A stretch of 64,000 bases of DNA from Alteromonas_F sp964429915. GTDB taxonomy: Bacteria > Pseudomonadota > Gammaproteobacteria > Enterobacterales > Alteromonadaceae. The translations under genes and the position numbers were made by a program. The notes beneath the pieces were generated by a model. It was not told the origin of the DNA. It searched no databases and saw only the letters and a program-made list of their open reading frames with translations. This document shows positions 54,426 to 62,876 of this stretch, one piece after another (positions within the stretch are counted from its first letter, which is position 1; the number at the start of each line of letters is the position of its first letter). The stretch is from the NCBI GenBank assembly GCA_964429915.1, contig CAYSDZ010000011.1, forward strand, positions 32,170 through 96,169, in the 5' to 3' direction.

Positions 54426-55835
54426 ATGTCAATCGACAAGGCATTAGAACTTATCAAAGAAAGCGAAGCTAAGTTTGTAGATCTTCGCTTTACTGATACC
54501 AAAGGTAAAGAGCAACACGTTTCTATTCCGACTCATCAAGTAGATGAAGACTTTTTCGAAGAAGGTAAAATGTTCGATGGCTCTTCTATCGCAGGTTGGA
54601 AAGGTATCAACGAATCAGACATGGTCCTTATGCCAGATCCAGAGTCAGCGGTTGTAGATCCGTTTGCAGAAGAGACGCAAGTCAACATCCGCTGTGATAT
54701 TCTTGAGCCTTCAACAATGCAAGGCTACGACAGAGACCCACGTTCAATTGCTCGTCGAGCTGAAGAGTATTTGAAATCAACAGGAATTGGTGACGCCTGC
54801 TTCTTTGGTCCAGAGCCTGAATTCTTTTTGTTTGATGATGTGAGATTCCACACCGACATGGCAGGTTCTTTCTACAAGATAGATTCTACCGAAGCTAAGT
54901 GGAACTCAGGTGCAGAATATGAAGAAGGCAACATGGGCCATCGCCCTGGCGTAAAAGGCGGTTACTTCCCGGTTCCTCCAGTAGATTCTGCGCACGATAC
55001 ACGTGCTGCAATGTGTACCGTAATGGAAGAAATGGGTCTGGTTGTTGAAGCCCATCACCATGAAGTTGCTACTGCTGGTCAAAACGAAATTGCATGCCAA
55101 TTTAATACCTTAGTGACTAAAGCCGATGAAATTCAGGTTTACAAGTATTGTGTACACAATGTAGCTCACGCTTATGGTCAAACTGCTACTTTCATGCCTA
55201 AGCCTTTGGTAGGTGATAACGGTTCTGGTATGCACTGTCACCAATCCATTTCTAAAGATGGTAAAAATGTGTTTGCTGGCGATAAGTACGCTGGACTTTC
55301 AGAAGAAGCCCTTTACTACATCGGCGGTATTATTAAGCACGCACGAGCTATTAATGCGTTTACTAACGCATCAACGAACAGCTATAAGCGCTTAGTACCT
55401 GGCTTCGAAGCGCCAGTTATGCTTGCTTATTCAGCTCGTAACCGTTCTGCGTCTATTCGTATTCCGTTTGTAACTAGCGATAAAGCACGTCGTATCGAAG
55501 TACGTTTCCCTGATCCAACAGCGAACCCGTATTTAGGCTTCACTGCGATGCTAATGGCTGGTCTTGATGGGATCAAAAACAAAATCCACCCTGGCGATTC
55601 AATGGATAAAGATTTATATGATCTTCCTCCTGAAGAGGCCGCAGAAATCCCAACTGTTGCTCATTCATTAGAACAAGCGCTTGAAGCACTTAGCAACGAC
55701 CGCGACTTCCTGAAAGAAGGCGGAGTTATGTCTGATGATATGATTGATGCGTATATTGCGTTAAAAGCAGAAGAAGTTGAAACACTTAACATGACAACTC
55801 ATCCCGTTGAGTTTGACATGTACTACAGCGTATAA
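54426..55835 (+). CDS. glnA: Glutamine synthetase type I
   Basis: A 469-residue GSI-beta enzyme, the usual length. Active-site motifs include MFDGSSIAGWKGI, HHHEVATAGQNEI and KPLVGDNGSGMHCHQS; the adenylylation tyrosine is in DKDLYDLPPEE (Tyr398, equivalent to Tyr397 of E. coli). It makes glutamine from glutamate and ammonia. A strong AGGAGG precedes the ATG. Sigma-54/NtrC control is supported by its upstream region. Unlike enteric bacteria, glnL-glnG are not adjacent but lie 3.5 kb away, with amtB-glnK between. Confidence 0.98.
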   Translation: MSIDKALELIKESEAKFVDLRFTDTKGKEQHVSIPTHQVDEDFFEEGKMFDGSSIAGWKGINESDMVLMPDPESAVVDPFAEETQVNIRCDILEPSTMQGYDRDPRSIARRAEEYLKSTGIGDACFFGPEPEFFLFDDVRFHTDMAGSFYKIDSTEAKWNSGAEYEEGNMGHRPGVKGGYFPVPPVDSAHDTRAAMCTVMEEMGLVVEAHHHEVATAGQNEIACQFNTLVTKADEIQVYKYCVHNVAHAYGQTATFMPKPLVGDNGSGMHCHQSISKDGKNVFAGDKYAGLSEEALYYIGGIIKHARAINAFTNASTNSYKRLVPGFEAPVMLAYSARNRSASIRIPFVTSDKARRIEVRFPDPTANPYLGFTAMLMAGLDGIKNKIHPGDSMDKDLYDLPPEEAAEIPTVAHSLEQALEALSNDRDFLKEGGVMSDDMIDAYIALKAEEVETLNMTTHPVEFDMYYSV

Positions 55836-55859
55836 GTAGTCAGACTTTTAACAATAAAA

Positions 55860-55884
55860 AACCTCGCTTATGCGAGGTTTTTTA
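55860..55884 (+). terminator. Terminator after glnA
   Basis: Perfect 8-base stem AACCTCGC/GCGAGGTT with loop TTAT, followed by TTTTATTT, 25 bases past the glnA stop. Confidence 0.92.
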
Positions 55885-55911
55885 TTTACCACTTGCTTAG
55901 AAATAAACATA

Positions 55912-55937
55912 AAAAAGAGCGGATAACCGCTCTTTTT
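55912..55937 (-). terminator. Terminator after the TorF-type porin gene
   Basis: An 11-base stem AAAAAGAGCGG/CCGCTCTTTTT with loop ATAA, with A and T tracts on both sides, so it can work on either strand. It lies 20 bases past the minus-strand porin stop. Confidence 0.88.
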
Positions 55938-55956
55938 ATTTAATATTTCTATTTAC

Positions 55957-56673
55957 TTAAAGCTCAAAATCAACACTGTACGCAACAACAAATTTAACAG
56001 AGTCGTTATCTAGGCCGTCAGGACCAGCATCAGATAGGTCAGTTGACGTTACCATTGCACTGAAACCATCTTTTGCAAGGCTGATGTTGTAATCAAAGTA
56101 AGAGGTTGGAACGCCATTAAATGACTCATTGAAATCACCATCGTGATAACCAATGTGAAAACCTAGCTCAAGGCCATCTTTAATTTCATAAGCATAGTCA
56201 GCAGAAAGATAGAAAGTGCTACCAAAATCATGATTAACGCTTTCATCTGGCTCGTCAGCTTCAGTATTGGCAAGCAAGTACCCTGTAACACTGAAATTAC
56301 CAAAGCCAAGTGTTGCGTAAATCTCACCGAAATCGAAGTCTGCTTCTGAATCGTAGTTGTAATATAGGTAACCTACGTCGTAAGTGAAATATTCAGTTTC
56401 ACCTGCATAACCAAAATAGATATCGTTTTCATAAGAAAACACATCGTCAGCGGCATACTGAACATTAGATACCCAAGTACCTGCATAAAAACCAGATTCA
56501 GACGAATAATCGATACCACCTTGAACTGCTACTTCGTTAGTTGACTGAGTCAAACCACGCCAGATGTAGTTATTAGTAACAGATGCGTTAGCAGTCCATT
56601 CTGCGTGTGCTGAAAAACTAGATGCAGCGCATGCTAGTAAAACACCAGCAGCAATTTTATTTTTATGTGTCAT
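55957..56673 (-). CDS. TorF-family putative porin (TIGR02001)
   Basis: A 238-residue outer-membrane protein. A signal peptide ends at SAHA; the mature start EWTANASVTNNYIWRGLTQS is the hallmark of the TorF/TIGR02001 group, and alternating strands end in a terminal FEL. The fold is a small beta-barrel. Substrate unknown. Its place between glnA and amtB-glnK suggests a link to nitrogen supply, for instance uptake of a nitrogenous solute; this is inference. It has its own terminator, and no sigma-54 site was found before it. Confidence 0.85.
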   Translation of the reverse strand: MTHKNKIAAGVLLACAASSFSAHAEWTANASVTNNYIWRGLTQSTNEVAVQGGIDYSSESGFYAGTWVSNVQYAADDVFSYENDIYFGYAGETEYFTYDVGYLYYNYDSEADFDFGEIYATLGFGNFSVTGYLLANTEADEPDESVNHDFGSTFYLSADYAYEIKDGLELGFHIGYHDGDFNESFNGVPTSYFDYNISLAKDGFSAMVTSTDLSDAGPDGLDNDSVKFVVAYSVDFEL

Positions 56674-56717
56674 TTCTCTCTCCAGAGTGAGTGTAAACTC
56701 GCTTGCTAAGCAAGCAT

Positions 56718-56767
56718 AAAAAAAGCGCCTTAAATATACAGATTCTATGAGCGTAATTTAAGGCACT
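56718..56767 (-). terminator. Probable terminator after amtB
   Basis: On the minus strand the 12-pair stem AGTGCCTTAAAT/ATTTAAGGCGCT (56767-56756 with 56735-56724, one G-U pair, 20-base loop) is followed by a run of T (56724-56718). The long loop is unusual for a terminator. Confidence 0.65.
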
Positions 56768-56820
56768 GAATTCCATTGATATAATTTAATACTAAAGCAA
56801 TTTTATACTAAAGCGATGTT

Positions 56821-58068
56821 TTAAGAACGCTTGCTAGTGAAATCGGGGTACGCTTCCAATCCACATTCGCTCAAATCAACGCCTTCGTATTCTTCTTCTT
56901 CAGTAACACGAACACCAATGATAGCTTTAATGGCAAACCAAACTACAAGGCTTGTTACAAAAACCCATACAAATATAGTTAAGGCACCGATTAGCTGTCC
57001 GCCGATACTCGCATCACCGTTTGTGAAAGGTACAAGGATAAGCCCTAACAAACCTACAACACCGTGAACAGAAATCGCACCCACCGGATCGTCTATTTTT
57101 AGCTTATCCAAGGTTATGATACTGAATACAACTAACACACCACCCAAGGCGCCAAACAAGGTCGCCATTCCGGGAGTCGGAGTATCTGGGCCAGCAGTAA
57201 TCGCCACTAGACCTGCAAGCGCACCGTTCAATGCCATTGTTAAATCGGCTTTACGGAATAATATACGTGCTACGATAAGCGCAGCAATTGAACCACCCGC
57301 TGCAGCTGCATTGGTATTCATAAATACAACGGCAACAGCGTTTGCACTTTCAACTGTCGCAGTCGCCAACACCGAGCCACCGTTAAAGCCGAACCATCCC
57401 ATCCATAAAATGAACGTACCGAGAGTCGCTAACGGAAGGTTTGAGCCCGGAATTGCGTTAACTTTGCCATCAGCAGTATATTTACCTTTACGAGGACCCA
57501 GTACTAACACACCCGCTAACGCAGCTGCTGCACCTGCCATGTGCACAATACCCGAACCTGCAAAATCTAGAAACCCAAGGTCGCCAAGCACATACATTCC
57601 AAACACGGCTTCACCACCCCATGTCCAGCTTCCTTCCATTGGATAAATGAACCCTGTCATTACCACAGCGAAAGCAAGGAAAGCCCATAATTTCATACGC
57701 TCAGCTACCGCACCAGAAACAATAGACATTGCAGTTGCAACAAACACAACTTGGAAGAAAAAGTCAGCAGAAGGTGCATACGTTGCCGGATCTTCTGCAA
57801 CACCCGTTGCGCCGTCACCCACAATACCACCTAAGAATGGTGCCCAATCACCACCGCCGTACATAATGCCGTAACCGCAAATCATGTACATCGTGCACGC
57901 TATTGCAAAAAGCGCTACGTTTTTAGTAAGAATTTCAGTTGTGTTTTTAGCACGCACTAAACCCGCTTCTAGCATGGCAAAACCTGCTGCCATCCACATA
58001 ACTAATGCGCCACAAATCAAAAAGTAAAAAGTATCGAGTGCATACCCGAGTTCAAATGTAATTTCCAT
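56821..58068 (-). CDS. amtB: Ammonium transporter AmtB
   Basis: A 415-residue Amt/MEP/Rh protein with 11 helices. The twin pore histidines are in GSGIVHMAGA and ISVHGVVGLL; the phenylalanine gate region and AGFAMLEAGLVRAKNT are conserved. There is no cleaved signal peptide. The C-terminal cytoplasmic tail (EYEGVDLSECGLEAYPDF) is the site where GlnK docks to close the pore. glnK lies 30 bases upstream in the same unit. Confidence 0.96.
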   Translation of the reverse strand: MEITFELGYALDTFYFLICGALVMWMAAGFAMLEAGLVRAKNTTEILTKNVALFAIACTMYMICGYGIMYGGGDWAPFLGGIVGDGATGVAEDPATYAPSADFFFQVVFVATAMSIVSGAVAERMKLWAFLAFAVVMTGFIYPMEGSWTWGGEAVFGMYVLGDLGFLDFAGSGIVHMAGAAAALAGVLVLGPRKGKYTADGKVNAIPGSNLPLATLGTFILWMGWFGFNGGSVLATATVESANAVAVVFMNTNAAAAGGSIAALIVARILFRKADLTMALNGALAGLVAITAGPDTPTPGMATLFGALGGVLVVFSIITLDKLKIDDPVGAISVHGVVGLLGLILVPFTNGDASIGGQLIGALTIFVWVFVTSLVVWFAIKAIIGVRVTEEEEYEGVDLSECGLEAYPDFTSKRS

Positions 58069-58098
58069 TGTTATACTCCGCTTAGAATTCTGCCCTTA

Positions 58099-58437
58099 TT
58101 ACAAGGCTTCACCATCAGTTTCCCCAGTACGGATACGTACTGCACTTTCTAGGTCAAATACAAACACCTTACCATCACCGATTTTCCCGGTTTTAGCAGC
58201 ATTTACGATTGCTTCAACTAGACGATCGACTTGGTCGTCTTCTACAGCAATTTCTAATTTGACTTTCGGCAGAAAATCTACTTGGTACTCAGCACCACGA
58301 TACAGTTCTGTGTGCCCTTTTTGACGTCCAAACCCTTTCACCTCAGTAACCGTTAATGCTTCGATACCGATTTCAGAAATGGCTTCACGGACATCATCGA
58401 GCTTGAAAGGCTTAATGATTGATGTGACTAATTTCAT
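58099..58437 (-). CDS. glnK: PII signal-transduction protein GlnK
   Basis: A 112-residue PII protein. The T-loop carries the uridylylation site Tyr51 (ELYRGAEYQVDF), and the nucleotide-binding B-loop is TGKIGDGKVFV. It senses ATP/ADP, 2-oxoglutarate and glutamine status and blocks AmtB when unmodified. The ATG at 58437 is chosen since GGAG lies 6 bases before it. Pairing with amtB marks it as GlnK rather than GlnB. A sigma-54 promoter and an NtrC-like site lie upstream. Confidence 0.96.
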   Translation of the reverse strand: MKLVTSIIKPFKLDDVREAISEIGIEALTVTEVKGFGRQKGHTELYRGAEYQVDFLPKVKLEIAVEDDQVDRLVEAIVNAAKTGKIGDGKVFVFDLESAVRIRTGETDGEAL

Positions 58438-58503
58438 TGTGTACTCCAAGTGTACGTTTTTTGTTTTTTGGATGTTTTCACTGTTGTTTTCGCTGAATAG
58501 TTA

Positions 58504-58519
58504 TGCACAATTCAAGCCA
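58504..58519 (-). promoter_or_regulatory. Sigma-54 promoter of glnK-amtB
   Basis: On the minus strand TGGCTTGAATTGTGCA has TGG and GC at exact -24/-12 spacing (consensus TGGCACGNNNNTTGCW), with departures at two or three other positions. The start would be about 57 bases before the glnK ATG. Confidence 0.65.
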
Positions 58520-58580
58520 AAAGCTTACCTTATTCATACAGTTTGTAAAGTACTTTATTTAAGCTTCATTTGCCGTCTGA

Positions 58581-58597
58581 TGCACCATTAAATTGCA
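58581..58597. promoter_or_regulatory. NtrC-like binding site upstream of glnK
   Basis: TGCACCATTAAATTGCA fits the NtrC dyad TGCACCANNNNNGGTGCA-type pattern (GCAC-N7-GTGC with one mismatch). It lies about 60-80 bases upstream of the -24 element of glnK, a suitable enhancer distance. Confidence 0.6.
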
Positions 58598-58747
58598 GTT
58601 GCGTTCGCTTACAGAAGCATGGATATTCAATCCGACATAATCAAAACACCATGATTCTTATTTTTCTTTATTTCACTATTTATGAGTATTTGCTATTGTT
58701 TATAGGTTGTGGTTTTCTGATTTTTAATAACCTGATTGAGAGCGGAA

Positions 58748-59305
58748 ATGACAAAAATTTCAAAACGAAAAATGGTCTTTCAAGCGCTTTGCTTGGGTAT
58801 TGGTGTAAGTAGTTTTCTCTTACAAGCAGAGACCGTTTATAAAGTCGTTCAGGAGGATGGTACGATACTGTACACTGACCAACCTGTTCCTGGCGCCATT
58901 GCTATTGATTTAAGTACCGTCAACACCTCAACCATGCCAAGGCTTGCAAAGGCTCCTCCCGATGCTATTTCAACCCGAGATGACAGCGACCAAGGCCCTA
59001 AATACAAGGTACAGATTGTTTCGCCTTCTCAAGAAGCAACGATTCGAGACAACCAAGGACAAGTAGCCATTACCGCAACCGTTTCCCCCTCTGTGCCCAA
59101 TGGTAAGTTCAATTTGTATCTAGACAACAGTAAAATTGCTAGCCAAAACTTCGGCTCGTTTGTTCTTGAAGGCATAAACCGTGGCGCGCATACTTTTTTT
59201 GTTTCAGTCACTGACAATAAAGGCAAGACTCTTGCATCGTCCGAACCTCAAACATTCTACATGCATCAGGTGTCAATACTCACTCGTCCTAATGGGGCTA
59301 ATTAG
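58748..59305 (+). CDS. DUF4124 domain-containing exported protein
   Basis: A 185-residue protein with a signal peptide (VFQALCLGIGVSSFLLQA) followed by a DUF4124 motif (ETVYKVVQEDGTILYTDQPVPGA). The C-terminal half (YKVQIVSPSQEATIRDNQG...VSVTDNKGKTLASSEPQTF) looks like an Ig-like beta-sandwich. Function unknown. It lies upstream of glnL-glnG on the same strand and divergent from glnK, so it may be controlled with the nitrogen genes. The ATG at 58748 is preferred to a TTG four codons earlier. Confidence 0.8.
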   Translation: MTKISKRKMVFQALCLGIGVSSFLLQAETVYKVVQEDGTILYTDQPVPGAIAIDLSTVNTSTMPRLAKAPPDAISTRDDSDQGPKYKVQIVSPSQEATIRDNQGQVAITATVSPSVPNGKFNLYLDNSKIASQNFGSFVLEGINRGAHTFFVSVTDNKGKTLASSEPQTFYMHQVSILTRPNGAN

Positions 59306-59339
59306 TAATAATTAACAAAAAGTCCTTTTTGCAAGTGCT

Positions 59340-59379
59340 TGCACCAAAATAGTTAACTATAATGCATTAAATTGGTGCA
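59340..59379. promoter_or_regulatory. glnL promoter region with NtrC-like sites
   Basis: TGCATTAAATTGGTGCA (59363-59379) is a near-full NtrC dyad and TGCACCA (59340-59346) a half-site. Between them is a perfect -10 TATAAT (59358-59363), which would start transcription near 59370, inside the dyad. In enteric bacteria NtrC represses glnL through such an overlapping site. Confidence 0.55.
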
Positions 59380-59392
59380 AATGGGCAAGCTT

Positions 59393-60472
59393 ATGTGTGA
59401 CTCAAATATCGAGAGCAGTAGCATTCTCGATAGTTTAAATACTGCAATAATAATCATAAATAGCACGTTAAATATTCACTATGCCAATCATTCAGGTTTA
59501 GCATTGTTTGCAACTGGGTATAAACAGATGCAGCACCAGCGATTGAACGATTTTATTCAACAGGACGTCATTGACTCGTTCCCATTACAATCAGCAATAG
59601 ACGATGGCGAAGATTTTACTGAAAATCAGGTTCGGTTGATATTTAAAGACCATCGGCAAGTCTTGGTAGATTTAACCGTCACGAATATTGAACTAGATAA
59701 TCTGCCTTTTTTGATGTTTGAAATTAAGGTAATAGAAAAGCAGCAACAAATATCACGAGCCAATTTACAAAATGCTCAACATTTCGCCGCAAGAGAGTTA
59801 GTTCGTGGCCTCGCGCACGAAATTAAAAATCCATTAGGGGGCATTCGCGGCGCTGCACAATTACTTGAAAAAGAGCTCGCAGAAGAGCAAAAAGAATATA
59901 CTCAGTTGATCATGGAGCAAAGCGATCGACTTCGCAATCTTGTTGATCGCCTACTGGGCCCTAATTCCAAGCCTAATATGGTTACCAATAACGTTCATCA
60001 GGCCATCGAGCAGGTTCGCACACTCACTCGAGCACAGTACGGTGACAAAATTCAAATTATTCGAGATTACGACCCCAGTATCCCGTCTGTTTTTGTTGAT
60101 AACGACATGATTCAACAAGCGATACTGAATATTGTTAGAAACAGTATTCAAGCGCTTACTTCTAGCGAAACGGATTCGCCCTGTATTCGTCTAGTCACTC
60201 GTATTGATAGACAAGTGGTTATTTATAAAGAACATTACCCCTTGGTTGCGAAAATAAAAATTATTGATAACGGTCCCGGTATCCCTTCCAAAATACAAGA
60301 CACACTTTTTTACCCAATGGTGACAACTAAAGAGAACGGTTCAGGTTTAGGTTTATCAATAGCACAAACATTAATCAATCATCACAATGGAAAGATCGAG
60401 GTGGAGAGCCGACCCGGACACACCGAATTTGTTATTTATCTCCCCATAGAAAAAAAGGAATCATCATTATGA
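59393..60472 (+). CDS. glnL: Nitrogen regulation sensor kinase NtrB (GlnL)
   Basis: A 359-residue soluble histidine kinase: PAS domain (about residues 8-115), dimerisation domain with phospho-acceptor His142 (GLAHEIKNPLGG), and ATPase domain with N box (NIVRNSIQAL), GPGIP and SGLGLSIAQ. It phosphorylates NtrC under control of PII proteins. The ATG at 59393 is chosen because the likely transcription start (about 59370) and NtrC site overlap the more upstream start codons; the ribosome-binding site is weak. The stop overlaps the glnG start (ATGA). Confidence 0.95.
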   Translation: MCDSNIESSSILDSLNTAIIIINSTLNIHYANHSGLALFATGYKQMQHQRLNDFIQQDVIDSFPLQSAIDDGEDFTENQVRLIFKDHRQVLVDLTVTNIELDNLPFLMFEIKVIEKQQQISRANLQNAQHFAARELVRGLAHEIKNPLGGIRGAAQLLEKELAEEQKEYTQLIMEQSDRLRNLVDRLLGPNSKPNMVTNNVHQAIEQVRTLTRAQYGDKIQIIRDYDPSIPSVFVDNDMIQQAILNIVRNSIQALTSSETDSPCIRLVTRIDRQVVIYKEHYPLVAKIKIIDNGPGIPSKIQDTLFYPMVTTKENGSGLGLSIAQTLINHHNGKIEVESRPGHTEFVIYLPIEKKESSL

Positions 60473-61893
60473 ACACAGCCTCTTGGGAACCTGTTTGGAT
60501 TGTGGACGACGACAGTTCAATTCGGTGGGTACTGCAAAAAGCGCTACAAGCGGCAGATATTGGTTGCGTAAGTTTTGAGAACCCTCACGATGTTTTATTG
60601 CAGCTTGAAGCTGGTCAAGCACCTGAAGTGATCATTTCTGATATCAGGATGCCCCAGCAAGATGGCATGTCACTTATGCGTGATATCCATGAGCGTTTAC
60701 CCGATATTCCTATCATCATAATGACAGCGCATTCCGACTTAGACAGCGCAGTCAACGCTTATCAAAAAGGGGCGTTTGAGTATTTACCTAAGCCTTTTGA
60801 CGTAGATGAAGCGGTGACACTCACACAACGAGCGTTGATTCATGCGCGAGAAAATAAAATTTCGCCAGATACAGCTAATCTCGATACGGAAACTGAAATC
60901 ATTGGGGAAGCCCCTGCTATGCAGGAAGTATTTCGCGCGATTGGACGCTTATCTCGCTCTTCTATTAGTGTATTGATAAACGGACAATCCGGTACAGGTA
61001 AAGAGTTAGTCGCACATGCATTACATCGCCACAGCCCAAGGGCAGCAAAACCGTTTATTGCGCTGAATATGGCTGCGATACCTGCTGATTTAGTAGAATC
61101 AGAACTGTTTGGCCATGAAAAAGGCGCTTTTACTGGTGCTCAAACAGCACGTCAAGGACGCTTTGAACAAGCCGATGGGGGTACGCTATTTTTAGATGAA
61201 ATAGGCGATATGCCGTTAGATGTACAAACACGCCTTTTACGCGTATTAGCCGACGGACAATTTTATCGCGTAGGCGGTCATCAGTCAGTGAGTGTAAATG
61301 TTCGAATAATTGCAGCAACGCATCAAAATCTCGAACAACGCGTGTCTGACGGAAAATTCCGAGAAGACCTTTTTCACCGACTCAACGTAATACGAGTGCA
61401 TATTCCTTCATTAGCGCAGAGGCGAGAAGACATTCCGCTGCTGGCGCGTCACTTTTTACGAAAAGCGTCAAAAGAATTAGAGGTCGAAACCAAGGTATTA
61501 AGTAAAGCAACCGAAAAGGTAATGGCTGAATTGCCTTGGCCTGGAAATGTCAGACAGCTTGAAAACGTATGTCGGTGGTTGTCTGTCATGGCGACCGGAG
61601 TAGAAATACTGCCAAATGATTTACCTCCAGAAATTAAAGAAGATAAAGTGAATGTAGTCGTTGACGATGGCAAAACGTCTTGGCAAGCTCTACTCGCACA
61701 ATGGGCTGATTCAGAATTAGGCGCAGGGAAAAATGACATTCTCAATAACGCTGCCATTGATTTCGAAAAAGTGTTGTTAGAGCGCGCCCTCCATCATACC
61801 CGAGGACACAAGCAAGAAGCCGCTAAGAGGCTGGGTTGGGGGCGAAATACACTGACTCGAAAACTTAAAGAGCTTGAGTTTTTCATTAACTAA
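60469..61893 (+). CDS. glnG: Nitrogen regulation response regulator NtrC (GlnG)
   Basis: A 474-residue sigma-54 activator: receiver domain with phospho-acceptor Asp58 (VIISDIRMP), AAA+ domain with Walker A GQSGTGKE and the sigma-54-contacting GAFTGA loop, and a C-terminal Fis-type helix-turn-helix (KQEAAKRLGWGRNTLTRKL). Phosphorylated NtrC activates sigma-54 promoters in nitrogen limitation; likely targets glnA and glnK are in the window. Its stop codon lies within an inverted repeat shared with the convergent gene. Confidence 0.97.
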   Translation: MNTASWEPVWIVDDDSSIRWVLQKALQAADIGCVSFENPHDVLLQLEAGQAPEVIISDIRMPQQDGMSLMRDIHERLPDIPIIIMTAHSDLDSAVNAYQKGAFEYLPKPFDVDEAVTLTQRALIHARENKISPDTANLDTETEIIGEAPAMQEVFRAIGRLSRSSISVLINGQSGTGKELVAHALHRHSPRAAKPFIALNMAAIPADLVESELFGHEKGAFTGAQTARQGRFEQADGGTLFLDEIGDMPLDVQTRLLRVLADGQFYRVGGHQSVSVNVRIIAATHQNLEQRVSDGKFREDLFHRLNVIRVHIPSLAQRREDIPLLARHFLRKASKELEVETKVLSKATEKVMAELPWPGNVRQLENVCRWLSVMATGVEILPNDLPPEIKEDKVNVVVDDGKTSWQALLAQWADSELGAGKNDILNNAAIDFEKVLLERALHHTRGHKQEAAKRLGWGRNTLTRKLKELEFFIN

Positions 61894-61912
61894 GGGACCC
61901 CATGTCCCTTAG
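61890..61912. terminator. Stem-loop across the convergent stops of glnG and the aldo/keto reductase
   Basis: Perfect 9-base inverted repeat CTAAGGGAC/GTCCCTTAG with a 5-base loop. Its left arm contains both stop codons (TAA of glnG, TAG of the reductase), and the reductase's last codons form the rest. There is no T tract after it on the plus strand, so termination activity is uncertain. Confidence 0.5.
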
Positions 61913-62804
61913 CGCTTACCCAAATTTGATACCATTGGTCACGAGTTAAGCTTAAGCTCTGGGCCTCTACGGCCAACTTAACTCTATCAATGTTACCACT
62001 TCCAACAATAGGAATTGGTTGACTGGGCAATCGCATTACCCATGCATATAACACCTGTTCAATCGAATCAGCGCCTATTTCTTGGGCGATACGAGAAAGC
62101 ACAGAATCAAAGCCATTTATCCCTACTTGCTGTTTGTTAAATATTGCCCCTCCAGCTAAACAAGACCAAGCCATAGGTCGAAGACGTAATTGCTGCATCT
62201 GGTCTAGCGTACCGTCTTCGATACTCTGCATATTTAAGGGATTAATTTCTACTTGGTTGGTGACTAAGCGCCCCATGAAACGTGTATTGAGTAACTCAAA
62301 TTGATAAGGCGTAAAGTTAGACACCCCGAAATGAAGCACTTTTCCTGATGCAATAAGCGAATCAAAAGCCTGAACAACTTCGTCAGCATCCAGTAAAAAG
62401 TCGGGACGATGAATAAGAAGCAAATCGATATAGTCAGTCTTCATTCTAGACAAAGACGTCTCTACTGATTGAATAATAGCACTCGCGCTAGTGTCGTAGT
62501 GGTTAACAGAATGAGGGCTTTGAGCCGCGTCGACCAACTCTATGCCGCATTTTGTCACAAGCTGAACTTGACTCCTTATAGAGGGGTCGAGCGCAAACAC
62601 CTCACCCAAAAGCCCTTCGCAGGAGGGGTTTCCGTACACATGGGCTTGATCTATCGTTGTTATCCCCAAGTCTACGTGCTGGTTTAAGAAATTTGCGTGC
62701 TCTTTAACCGAACGCTGCCAGTCAGACATCCTCCAATAACCTTGCACAAGGGACGAAATTTCTGGGCCATTCGGCGATAGTTTAACTCGACGTGCTTGTA
62801 TCAT
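61890..62804 (-). CDS. Aldo/keto reductase (YdhF-like)
   Basis: A 304-residue (beta/alpha)8 oxidoreductase. The catalytic tetrad can be placed: Asp (TTIDQAHVYG), Tyr in AHVYG, Lys (LVTKCGIEL) and His (LLIHRPDF). The C-terminal NADPH-binding segment includes IPIVGSGNIDRV. Overall it resembles E. coli YdhF. Substrate unknown. It converges on glnG with a 4-base overlap and is divergent from the TSUP permease gene. Confidence 0.87.
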   Translation of the reverse strand: MIQARRVKLSPNGPEISSLVQGYWRMSDWQRSVKEHANFLNQHVDLGITTIDQAHVYGNPSCEGLLGEVFALDPSIRSQVQLVTKCGIELVDAAQSPHSVNHYDTSASAIIQSVETSLSRMKTDYIDLLLIHRPDFLLDADEVVQAFDSLIASGKVLHFGVSNFTPYQFELLNTRFMGRLVTNQVEINPLNMQSIEDGTLDQMQQLRLRPMAWSCLAGGAIFNKQQVGINGFDSVLSRIAQEIGADSIEQVLYAWVMRLPSQPIPIVGSGNIDRVKLAVEAQSLSLTRDQWYQIWVSAKGHGVP

Positions 62805-62876
62805 AGTATTTCTCTTTCAATCATTTTGTTAACATTTAGATCGAGCACCGTAAAGAGACCACAAAAGAGGCTGTTT

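Noticed and set aside
57116..57646. 176-codon open frame on the plus strand opposite amtB
   Set aside because: It is antisense to a clearly real ammonium transporter; its alanine/proline/threonine-rich content is what the amtB codons give on the other strand, and it has no independent support.
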